Translations under genes and position numbers: made by a program
From: Sphingobacteriaceae bacterium
GTDB taxonomy: Bacteria > Bacteroidota > Bacteroidia > Sphingobacteriales > Sphingobacteriaceae
Direction of reading: 5' to 3'
Assembly (NCBI GenBank): GCA_014380615.1
Contig: JACMJM010000013.1
Location: forward strand, 124,001-188,000
Length of the DNA stretch: 64,000 nt
The notes under the pieces: generated by a model
The model's database searches: none
What the model was told of the DNA's origin: nothing
What the model saw: only the letters and a program-made list of their open reading frames with translations
Shown here: piece by piece, positions 56,601 to 64,000 of the stretch
How the letters are laid out: every line of letters starts with the position of its first letter
Position numbering within the stretch: the first letter of the stretch is position 1

Positions 56601-56703
56601 TATCCCAGAAACTTGTGGTAGGTTCTAAAGTTAGCGTATAGGTTATTGCTGCTATCAGGAAGCAAACCCAACCCAAAAGGTTATTGATTTTAGTGTATTG
56701 CAT
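53683..56703 (-). CDS. DUF2723 multi-pass membrane protein (glycosyltransferase C-like)
   Basis: A 1006-residue inner-membrane protein. The N-terminal block is the DUF2723 signature: [21 protein letters not shown] and [16 protein letters not shown], with conserved Asp/Glu as in protein O-mannosyltransferases. About a dozen transmembrane helices follow, then a periplasmic/soluble C-terminal half (~600-1006) with a conserved [24 protein letters not shown] segment and TPR-like helices. The fold suggests a GT-C enzyme, perhaps for protein O-glycosylation in Bacteroidota; that is inferred. It is transcribed away from the tRNA-prs region. Confidence 0.85.
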   Translation of the reverse strand: [1006 protein letters not shown]

Positions 56704-56833
56704 ATTTTTGTAGAGTACTCGCCAAGCGATATTGAAGCCGAAAATAGCGATTAGTATTTAAATACCAACCCGAATATTCGGGTTTAACATTTTTTAGGAT
56801 TTAAGAAATCGGGCTATAATTAAAAAAGCAAAA

Positions 56834-56895
56834 TACTTTTGCACATCTAGTTTTATCGCTCTATATTTGCACACCCGTTCAAAAGGATACTTTTG
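56834..56895 (+). promoter_or_regulatory. Nested promoters upstream of tRNA-Gln
   Basis: Three -7-like boxes fit TAnnTTTG: TACTTTTG (56834-56841), TATATTTG (56862-56869) and TACTTTTG (56888-56895). The TTTG of each can be the -33 of the next (spacers 20 and 18 bp). The second predicts a start about 30 bases before the tRNA and the third only a few bases before it. Confidence 0.6.
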
Positions 56896-56905
56896 TTTGG
56901 GAGAT

Positions 56906-56976
56906 TGCCCGATAGTATAAAGGTAGTACGACGGTTTTTGGTACCGTTTGTCTAGGTTCGAATCCTGGTCGGGCAA
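56906..56976 (+). tRNA. tRNA-Gln (anticodon UUG)
   Basis: The 71-base cloverleaf is complete. Acceptor stem TGCCCGA/TCGGGCA; D arm with GTAT/GTAC around AAAGGTA; anticodon stem ACGGT/ACCGT with loop TTTTGGT, anticodon TTG; T arm CTAGG-TTCGAAT-CCTGG; unpaired A at position 73. CCA is not encoded. It lies 83 bp before prs on the same strand. Confidence 0.95.
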
Positions 56977-57059
56977 CTTTAAATTCCGAATTTCGGAGAG
57001 CAGATTAAATGCTTGTTTATATTTTCCGATTTTAAAAATCCGCAAGTCCGAAATTAATT

Positions 57060-58004
57060 ATGCCATTACAGTTTAATACGGTTAAATTATTTGCAGGCTC
57101 TGGTTCTATAGAGCTGGCTGAAAAAATAGCTATGTCTTATGGAAGCGGGCTGGGAGATGTGAAGCTGGCTAAATTCAGCGACGGAGAGATTCAGCCTTCT
57201 TTTGATGAAACTGTTCGGGGATGCGACGTTTTCCTGATTCAATCTACTTGCCAGCCTTACGATAATCTCATTGAGCTATTACTGTTAACAGATGCGGCTA
57301 AACGTGCGTCGGCGCATTACATTACAGTGGTTATTCCTTATTTCGGAATGGCAAGGCAGGATAGGAAAGATAAACCACGTGTTGCCATCGGGGCTAAGTT
57401 ATTCGCAAACCTAATCGTAGCGTCGGGTGCTCACCGGATTATGACGATGGATTTGCACGCTGCGCAGATACAAGGTTTTTTTGATATTCCGGTTGATCAT
57501 TTGGATGCCTCGGTAATTTTTGTGCCCTATATTAAGAGCCTTAATTTACCCAATATTACCATCGCTTCCCCGGATATGGGTGGTTCTTATAGGGCCAGAA
57601 CTTTCGCAAAGTATTTTAATGCGGAGGTGATAATATGCGATAAACGGCGTAAGCGCGCTAATGAAATAGAATCGATGTCAATTATTGGTGACGTTACCGG
57701 GCGTGACGTGGTTCTTATAGATGATATTTGTGATACAGCGGGAACATTATCGAAAGCCGCAAGCCTGATTATGGAAAATGGTGCTAACAGCGTAAGAGCC
57801 GTTTGTACGCACCCGGTTCTATCAGGAAAAGCGTATGAAACTATTGAAAATTCTCAGTTAACAGAGTTGATAGTGACAAATACAATACCGTTGAAACAGC
57901 AATCTGCAAAAATCAGAGTGCTTTCAACGGCAGACTTGTTCGCCAAAGCAATAACTAATGTGAATGAGCACGGATCTATTTCGGATCTGTTTAGAGTAGA
58001 ATAA
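57060..58004 (+). CDS. prs: Ribose-phosphate pyrophosphokinase
   Basis: A 314-residue PRPP synthase supplying nucleotide, His and Trp synthesis. Marks: FSDGEIQPSF near residue 40, the YFGMARQDRKDKPR flexible loop, DLHAAQIQGFFDIPVDH for divalent cation binding, and the PRPP loop VVLIDDICDTAGTL. It follows tRNA-Gln and precedes the L25 gene by 121 bp of A/T-rich low-complexity DNA; a common transcript tRNA-prs-rplY is possible. Confidence 0.97.
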   Translation: MPLQFNTVKLFAGSGSIELAEKIAMSYGSGLGDVKLAKFSDGEIQPSFDETVRGCDVFLIQSTCQPYDNLIELLLLTDAAKRASAHYITVVIPYFGMARQDRKDKPRVAIGAKLFANLIVASGAHRIMTMDLHAAQIQGFFDIPVDHLDASVIFVPYIKSLNLPNITIASPDMGGSYRARTFAKYFNAEVIICDKRRKRANEIESMSIIGDVTGRDVVLIDDICDTAGTLSKAASLIMENGANSVRAVCTHPVLSGKAYETIENSQLTELIVTNTIPLKQQSAKIRVLSTADLFAKAITNVNEHGSISDLFRVE

Positions 58005-58125
58005 TAAGTCAAAAGGAAAAATTAAAAATTTAAAAAAGCGATGCTTAATATCAAAGCACCAGATTTTTACTTTTTAATTTCAACTTTTTAATTTTTATAT
58101 TTTTTAACTTTTTAATTTAATTATC

Positions 58126-58713
58126 ATGAACTCTATCGCTATTAGCGGTTCTCCGAGAGAGAACGTAGGGAAACGCGATGCTAAAGAGCTGCGTTATCAG
58201 GGCCAGGTGCCCGCAGTTTTGTATGGCGGAAAAGAACAATTGCATTTTGCAGTAGAAAAAACAGCTCTTAAAGATCTGATCTACTCTGCTGATGTAATGT
58301 TTGTTGACTTAGATGTTGCCGGTACCAAAGTAAAGGCAATTTTGCAAGACGCACAGTTTCATCCATTAACTGAAGAGGTTTTACATGTTGACTTTTTTCA
58401 ACTAGATCAAAACAAACCTCTTGTAATGCAAATCCCGGTTAAACTAACCGGAACTTCTCCAGGTGTAAAAATGGGTGGTAAGCTTGTACAAAAACTACGT
58501 AAACTACGTGTTAAAGCTTTAACCAAAGATATGCCACAGTATGTTGAGGTAAGCATAGAACCTTTAGAAGTTGGTAAATCTGTGCGTGTACGTGATTTGA
58601 AGTTTGATAAATTCGAAATCACAAACACTCCGGAGGATACCATCGTATCAGTAACTACTTCACGTGCTTTAAGACAAGCAGAGCAAGAAGCAGCAGCGGC
58701 TGGTAAAAAATAG
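58126..58713 (+). CDS. rplY: 50S ribosomal protein L25 (general stress protein CTC form)
   Basis: A 195-residue two-domain L25. The N-terminal 5S-rRNA-binding domain has GSPRENVGKRDAKELR, QGQVPAVLYGGKE and the HVDFFQL strand. The C-terminal TL5/CTC domain (VPVKLTGTSPGVK-type, LEVGKSVRVRDL, TPEDTIVSVTTSR) ends in an Ala/Glu-rich tail. It is followed by a strong terminator. The long form is usual in Bacteroidota. Confidence 0.95.
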   Translation: MNSIAISGSPRENVGKRDAKELRYQGQVPAVLYGGKEQLHFAVEKTALKDLIYSADVMFVDLDVAGTKVKAILQDAQFHPLTEEVLHVDFFQLDQNKPLVMQIPVKLTGTSPGVKMGGKLVQKLRKLRVKALTKDMPQYVEVSIEPLEVGKSVRVRDLKFDKFEITNTPEDTIVSVTTSRALRQAEQEAAAAGKK

Positions 58714-58742
58714 CATCACCCGCCTCTCTCAGCAGAGTGGCA

Positions 58743-58779
58743 AACACAAAAAGCTCCCGGTTAGGGAGCTTTTTGTGTT
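58743..58779 (+). terminator. Terminator after rplY
   Basis: A 16-bp perfect stem AACACAAAAAGCTCCC with GGGAGCTTTTTGTGTT around GGTTA. The T-run is within the stem. Confidence 0.85.
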
Positions 58780-58812
58780 TTATGGCCTTACTATAAACCT
58801 TCCTGCTTTTGT

Positions 58813-58895
58813 CTTTAACCCTTTATTCTTAACCTTTCAGCTTTTACCTTTCTCCTTTAACCTTTCTCCTTTCTCCTTTAACCTTTTTACCTTTA
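58813..58895 (+). repeat. Pyrimidine-rich degenerate repeats before pth
   Basis: About seven copies of CCTTT spaced by TCT, TAA or TTTA (units like CCTTTCTCCTTTAA), almost free of G on the plus strand. It fills the leader of pth and is probably slippage-prone low-complexity DNA. Poly-purine on the other strand could form triplex structure. Confidence 0.7.
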
Positions 58896-58899
58896 CAAA

Positions 58900-59460
58900 A
58901 TGAAACACCTTATTGTTGGACTGGGAAATATTGGTTCTGAATACGCCGACACCCGACATAACATTGGCTTTATGGTTGCGGATGCCCTGGCGAAGAAAGG
59001 AACTTCCAGTTTTTTTAATATGCGCCTGGCCTACTATACCGAGTTTAGTTTTAAAGGAAGAAGCATCCACATAATTAAGCCTACCACTTATATGAATCTT
59101 AGCGGTAAGGCCCTGAACTACTGGATGCAGGAACTAAAAATTCCGGTAGAAAATGTATTGATTATTGTTGACGATCTGGCTATTCCGTTCGGCTCTATTA
59201 AGCTAAAACCAAAAGGGAGTAACGCGGGGCACAATGGTTTAAAAAGTATAGAAGCGACTTTGGGAAACTCGGATTACGCACGCTTGCGGTTCGGAATAGG
59301 CGATAATTATCCCAAAGGTCGCCAGGTTGATTATGTACTGAGTGGTTTCGATGATGATGAGCGACCAGATTTACCTGCTTTGATTGACAGATCTGTTGAG
59401 ATGATTGAAAGTTTTGTAACTGTTGGGGTAGAGCTTACGATGACGAGGTTTAATAAATGA
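58900..59460 (+). CDS. pth: Peptidyl-tRNA hydrolase
   Basis: A 186-residue enzyme that frees tRNA from stalled peptidyl-tRNA. The catalytic His is in DTRHNIGF, with Asn in GLGNIGSEY, KPTTYMNLSGKAL and the VDDLAIPFGSIKLKPKGSNAGHNGLKS block. It follows the rplY gene as in many bacteria, here separated by a terminator and the pyrimidine-rich tract. Confidence 0.97.
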   Translation: MKHLIVGLGNIGSEYADTRHNIGFMVADALAKKGTSSFFNMRLAYYTEFSFKGRSIHIIKPTTYMNLSGKALNYWMQELKIPVENVLIIVDDLAIPFGSIKLKPKGSNAGHNGLKSIEATLGNSDYARLRFGIGDNYPKGRQVDYVLSGFDDDERPDLPALIDRSVEMIESFVTVGVELTMTRFNK

Positions 59461-59538
59461 GGTTCGGTTCCAGATGTAATTGCGTTGTCGCTATGGAATT
59501 GTAGCGGATTTTATATCTTAGGATAAACCTATATACCA

Positions 59539-62500
59539 ATGCGCAATTACCTATTACGAATTTTGCCTGTAGTGGCAATCTACTGGGTGTTCCCATCTGC
59601 TCTTTATGCCCAACATACACCTTACGAGGAATTGTCCAAAAAGATTGATTCCTTGGCCAATCTTGGACTACCTAAGTCGGCCTGGATCGAAATTGAGAAG
59701 CTTGAGAAGCTTGCAAGAAAAGAAAAGAATACTGTCCAGCAGCTCAAGGCCGCTATTTATAGGGTAACTTTTCAGGAGATTCTTCAAGGAAACAATCAGG
59801 ACTCTGTATTTAACTCAATAAAACAAGAAATAAAGCAGGCGCAATATCCTGTTAAGCCTGTATTGCAATCGGTGTTAGCGGGAAAATACTGGGCTTATTA
59901 TCAAAGAAATCGGTATAAAATTAATCAGCGAACCACTTTGGAAAAACCTGATGAAGATTTTCTAAAGTGGGATATCCGAACCTTTATAAATGAGATTTCC
60001 AATCTCTATAAACTCTCATTAAAAGACGCAGAGACGGAACAGAAAACTCCTGTTTCAACACTTACAGGTGTCTTGGCCGGCGATTCTGTTAACCGGTATC
60101 TGCGGCCAACGCTTTACGATCTGCTTGCTCACCGGGCACTCGATTTTTTCTTGTCGGAAGAATCGGATCTGATCAAACCGAAACTGGCCTTCGCTTTAAA
60201 TGATGAGCGCTTATTTAGCAGCAGTAAATTTTTCATCGACTTTAGAATTAACCAGCAGGACACTGCTTCAACAGCCTACCAGGGTGTAAGGCTTTTGCAA
60301 AAACTAAGCGCATTTCATTTGCGATCTGGCAATCGGGCTGCATTAGCCGATATTGATTTAAAGCGGCTGGAATTCGTTTTTCGAAAGGCCGTAATAGCTA
60401 ACAAGGACTCACTTTATCTCTCAGCTTTGCATCAACTGGTAACTGATTTTTCCCAGGAAGCAATTAGTGCTGATGCACTACTCCTTTTAGCTAAGTATTA
60501 TAAGCAAAAAGAAGAGTTTGTGACTGCTGTTGAATATCTGAGCAGGGCTATTAAATCTTTTCCTCAGAGCAGGGGTGGAGTTAACGCAGTTTTTTTACTG
60601 GAAAACATTAAACAAACACGTCTTTTCGGACAGGTGGAGGAGTATAATGTCCCAGAGAAGCCGATACTTGCATCGGTTCAGTTCGCCAATTTAAAAAGTG
60701 TAAAAGTTAAAGTTTACAAAGTTTCGGCAGAGAGGGTGTCACACTTTACGCAATTTAATTTTGGTAATGAAAACGACCGGATGGCTTTTGTTAATTCTCT
60801 AAGTAAACTAAAACCTGTTCAGTATGAACAAATAACACTGCCTATTGCCGATGATTATAAATCCCATACCACTGAAATTGCACTACCAGCACTTCCGATA
60901 GGACATTATTTGATGATACTGGAAACACCAGATGATTCCCTTCAGCTTCATTATACCTCTTTTCAGATAAGTAACCTTGCTTATGTTGTCCGCCAAAATA
61001 GTAACGGAACCGCAGAAATTAGGGTTATGGATAGGACGAGTGGAAAGCCCTTAAAAAATGTAGAAGTATTTATCGAGTCTGACGATGGTTTAAATGACAA
61101 ATTGGTTACCAAGGGCCGATCAGACATAAATGGAAAATATGTATTCGCCAGCCCGGGTAAACGGGAGGACCGCCCTGATAATAAAATTCACTTTTTATCC
61201 GCAAAGGATACTCTCTCCGAGAGTTCTTATTTAGACCTCAATATACCAACTGAGACCACAACTTTGTTTACCGACAGAAATATCTATCGCCCCGGGCAAA
61301 CCATCTATTTCAAAGGAATCGAATATAGATGGATAAACGGGGAAGTGTTACTTGGTACTAATAAAGAGGTCGAACTAGAATTGTTGACCTCTGATGATAA
61401 CAATATTGGCTCCCTGAAATTAAAAACCAATGAATTTGGAACCTTCAGCGGTTCATTCGTGCTTCCCACCTCCATGCGAAATGGTACGATAGTACTGAAA
61501 TGTCGCGAGAGGCAGTTACACCTGCGTGTTGAAGAGTATAAGCGGCCAACCTTCGAAGCAAAGTTGTTACCTCTAAAACAAGCATATCATTTTAACGATC
61601 TAGTTAAAGTTCGAGGGCTTGTAACCGCTTATTCTGGTTATGGCCTTTCGAACGTACAAGTAGTATACAGAATTGTCCGACAGAGTTATTCGGGTAATGA
61701 TCGCTGGAACCGATCCTCTAAGGAGCAAACTATCTTAATCGATACTTTGCGTACAAACAAATACGGTGAATTTGTAGTGAATTTCACAGCGCGTAAAGAA
61801 AAAGGTACTATAGCCGAGAATCATACATATACTATAAATGCAGACATAACTGATGCTGCCGGGGAAACACATTCTGTGAAGTCGTCTGTCGACATTAGGG
61901 AAAAAGTGCTTGATATCCTTACCGATGTGCCTAAATCGCTGATTTCAACCAATACCATGCAAGCCAGGATCGCGGTAAACAATTTATCCGCACAATTTCA
62001 AAAGTCTGAAGTCAGGATAAAGATTTATTCCCTTAAAGGTGCTGGGAAAATTTATAAAAAGCGTTTGTGGCAAATACCTGATCTTCCACTATATACACAG
62101 GAGCAGTTTTTCAGACTCTTCCCTGATTACCCATACAAAATCGAAGACGACATAAAGAATTGGGCCAAAGGGGATATTGCAATCGAAAAATCTATAACTA
62201 CTGATACTCTGCAGGTAACTGAAATTGATCTCGCTGAAATGAAAACTCTACCTGCCGGTATGTATAGACTGGAGTTTTATGCCCGGAATAGTAGGGGAGA
62301 TACAGCTTCCAGTGTTGCGGTTACAAATCTGGTAAATCCTGACAAGCCTAAGGAGATAAAAGATGCCGATTGGGTAATCCCAGTAAAGACAGATATTCTT
62401 TCGGGCGAAGCAGCAAAGTTTATTCTCGGCACTAATGAGGAATGTCATATCCTAATGGAAATTTACGAGGGGCAGAAAATTGTTTCACAAAAATGGATAC

Positions 62501-64000
62501 ATACTAATGGGCAGCCGGAATTAGTTTCAACACCTAAATTAAGTGCTGAAAGGCCTATAAAAGTTCAGTTTTTGAGAGCCTACCATAATCGCGTTTACGC
62601 CAGTGCCTACGAGGTCAAGATTCAGAATAAAAGTATGGTTCTGAATATGATGCTCTCCAATTTCAGGAATAAACTGGAGCCCGGAGCTAAAGAAAGATGG
62701 CAGATGCAAATTACTACCAAGGGCAATGAAAAGCAAGCTGTTGAACTTGCTGTAAGTATGTACGATGCTTCATTGGATGCGTTTAATCGTTACCTTAGAA
62801 ATAACTGGCCGGGCATTCCCAGCAACTATCGACAAACAGTGTATAGTTCCTGGGAGAACTATCGCCCTTCTGCTAGCTCTACAAGGCCCATCTATAATTC
62901 TTATTACGGTACAAAGGAGCTTTATACATATTATGAACGCTTGGCGATTTTTAGTTATAATCAATACCTTTATAGAATTAAGAATGAGGGATTAACTGTG
63001 AATTCGCGGGATGCTACAGTGTCGTCATTTACCGTTAATGCAAAAGATCTTGAGGAACTTTCTGCAGCCTCTATCGATCAATCTTTGCAGGGTAGGATGC
63101 CTGGAGTTGATATCCCATCTCTTAACCAAACTATACTCACGCCCCGTCCGAAAGTTTTAGCTTCTAATGCCTCAGTTTCAGACTCATCTCCAGATATTAT
63201 ACCTCTCCGTAAGAATTTTAACGAAACTGCCTTTTTTTACCCGCAACTGCGTACCAATGAAAATGGTGAAACTCTGTTAGAATTTACCATGCCCGATGCC
63301 CTGACCCGCTGGAAGTTCAGGGGTTATGCTCATACCAAAGATTTGAAATACGGGTATATTGAACGGGAACTTGTTACTCAAAAATCCTTGATGATCTCTG
63401 CTAACACCCCCCGGTTTTTCCGTGAAGGAGATACCATAACCGTATCGGCCCGAATTGCAAATCTTAACCATCAACCGGCCAAGGTTGAAACAAGAATTCA
63501 GTTATACAATGCCCTTACGATGCAGCCAGTGGAGTTGTTAACTGATAAGAACCAAGGCAATCAAACACTGGAAATTGCAGCCGCTTCAACCAGCTCAGTT
63601 TCTTTTAAAATGATTATCCCTAAAGGCCTGGATGCGATTACCTATCGTTTAACGGCCCGTACCGAAAAGTTTAGTGATGGGGAGGAAAATACTATTCCTG
63701 TTCTGCCAAATTCAACATTGGTTACTGAGTCTATGCCCCTGATGGTGAGGGCCGGGCAAACCAAGAACTTTACTTTCAACAGGCTGGTTGGTCAAACCAG
63801 CAAGAGTATCATCAATAAAACGTTAACCTTCGAGTATACTCAAAACCCGGTATGGTATGCGGTTCAGGCATTACCTTATTTAATGGAATATCCTTATGAA
63901 TGCTCAGAACAGACCTTTAGTCGATATTTTGCTAATAAGATGGCACAGTCTATAGTGGCTCAACAGCCTAGAATTAAGGCCGTTTTTGATAATTGGAAGA
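59539..64000 (+). CDS. Alpha-2-macroglobulin family protein (3' truncated)
   Basis: The frame is open from ATG 59539 to the window end (1487 codons seen). A signal peptide (LLRILPVVAIYWVFPSALYA) is followed by a helical ~350-residue part. MG domains come next, with the MG2 mark TDRNIYRPGQTIYFKG near residue 580 and the A2M domain (LRTNENGETLLEFTMPDALTRWKF, ~1235-1260). A thioester motif CSEQ (Cys1455) sits in YPYECSEQTFSRYF. The thioester would trap attacking proteases covalently; bacterial A2Ms work in the periplasm. At 1178-1192, SIDQSLQGRMPGVDI resembles a SusC-type plug signature. The C-terminal receptor-binding part lies outside the window. Confidence 0.92.
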   Translation, partial: MRNYLLRILPVVAIYWVFPSALYAQHTPYEELSKKIDSLANLGLPKSAWIEIEKLEKLARKEKNTVQQLKAAIYRVTFQEILQGNNQDSVFNSIKQEIKQAQYPVKPVLQSVLAGKYWAYYQRNRYKINQRTTLEKPDEDFLKWDIRTFINEISNLYKLSLKDAETEQKTPVSTLTGVLAGDSVNRYLRPTLYDLLAHRALDFFLSEESDLIKPKLAFALNDERLFSSSKFFIDFRINQQDTASTAYQGVRLLQKLSAFHLRSGNRAALADIDLKRLEFVFRKAVIANKDSLYLSALHQLVTDFSQEAISADALLLLAKYYKQKEEFVTAVEYLSRAIKSFPQSRGGVNAVFLLENIKQTRLFGQVEEYNVPEKPILASVQFANLKSVKVKVYKVSAERVSHFTQFNFGNENDRMAFVNSLSKLKPVQYEQITLPIADDYKSHTTEIALPALPIGHYLMILETPDDSLQLHYTSFQISNLAYVVRQNSNGTAEIRVMDRTSGKPLKNVEVFIESDDGLNDKLVTKGRSDINGKYVFASPGKREDRPDNKIHFLSAKDTLSESSYLDLNIPTETTTLFTDRNIYRPGQTIYFKGIEYRWINGEVLLGTNKEVELELLTSDDNNIGSLKLKTNEFGTFSGSFVLPTSMRNGTIVLKCRERQLHLRVEEYKRPTFEAKLLPLKQAYHFNDLVKVRGLVTAYSGYGLSNVQVVYRIVRQSYSGNDRWNRSSKEQTILIDTLRTNKYGEFVVNFTARKEKGTIAENHTYTINADITDAAGETHSVKSSVDIREKVLDILTDVPKSLISTNTMQARIAVNNLSAQFQKSEVRIKIYSLKGAGKIYKKRLWQIPDLPLYTQEQFFRLFPDYPYKIEDDIKNWAKGDIAIEKSITTDTLQVTEIDLAEMKTLPAGMYRLEFYARNSRGDTASSVAVTNLVNPDKPKEIKDADWVIPVKTDILSGEAAKFILGTNEECHILMEIYEGQKIVSQKWIHTNGQPELVSTPKLSAERPIKVQFLRAYHNRVYASAYEVKIQNKSMVLNMMLSNFRNKLEPGAKERWQMQITTKGNEKQAVELAVSMYDASLDAFNRYLRNNWPGIPSNYRQTVYSSWENYRPSASSTRPIYNSYYGTKELYTYYERLAIFSYNQYLYRIKNEGLTVNSRDATVSSFTVNAKDLEELSAASIDQSLQGRMPGVDIPSLNQTILTPRPKVLASNASVSDSSPDIIPLRKNFNETAFFYPQLRTNENGETLLEFTMPDALTRWKFRGYAHTKDLKYGYIERELVTQKSLMISANTPRFFREGDTITVSARIANLNHQPAKVETRIQLYNALTMQPVELLTDKNQGNQTLEIAAASTSSVSFKMIIPKGLDAITYRLTARTEKFSDGEENTIPVLPNSTLVTESMPLMVRAGQTKNFTFNRLVGQTSKSIINKTLTFEYTQNPVWYAVQALPYLMEYPYECSEQTFSRYFANKMAQSIVAQQPRIKAVFDNWK

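Noticed and set aside
58810-58900. CRISPR-like array
   Set aside because: Repeats are 5-14 bases, degenerate and without unique spacers; low-complexity DNA.

Overview
The window looks like chromosome of a Sphingobacteriaceae-type Bacteroidota (Pedobacter or Mucilaginibacter relative). The signs are SusC/SusD pairs, a hybrid two-component PUL regulator, a type IX secretion C-terminal sorting domain, many lipoproteins, TAnnTTTG/TTTG promoters and few Shine-Dalgarno sites. This rests on gene content and motifs; no database search was possible.

Layout. 1-7.4 kb: 3' end of a metallophosphoesterase; arsenite methyltransferase arsM; a P1B-4 metal ATPase with an SPC motif; fabF divergent from an HxlR regulator; a TRIC-type channel protein; a YdeI-like protein. 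7.4-29 kb: a polysaccharide utilization locus with GH39, a hybrid two-component system, SusC, SusD, two surface-glycan-type lipoproteins, a beta-helix protein, GH2 beta-galactosidase and GH78 alpha-rhamnosidase. A PL11 rhamnogalacturonan lyase fused to autotransporter-type repeats (40-45 kb), an FN3 lipoprotein, a sugar isomerase-like protein and a GH43 enzyme (51.5 kb) fit the same rhamnogalacturonan-I/pectin side-chain theme. 29-30 kb: an ArsR-type regulator, a CPKC thioredoxin-like protein and a rhodanese, with two operator-like palindromes. 30-34 kb: an OmpA-type protein and an ice-binding (DUF3494) lipoprotein.

34.6-38.5 kb: a stressosome-type module, RsbR-RsbS-RsbT-(HATPase+PP2C)-histidine kinase. 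It has no sigma factor, and the kinase carries a degenerate RsbT-like domain at its N-terminus. Behind it lies a three-copy tandem duplication of the gene's own 3' end, capped by a REP-like palindrome. 45.4-46.8 kb: three unannotated small membrane-protein ORFs (43, 39 and 35 codons) on the minus strand around a Spy-like gene. 46.9-51.5 kb: pstS-pstC-pstA-pstB-phoU, preceded by direct repeats in 11-bp phase resembling a PHO box that abut a TACTTTTG promoter element, with a branched inverted-repeat element between pstS and pstC.

52.6-64 kb: housekeeping genes accA, a DUF2723 membrane protein, tRNA-Gln(UUG), prs, the L25 gene and pth, then the 5' part of a large alpha-2-macroglobulin-family protein with a CSEQ thioester motif that runs off the window.
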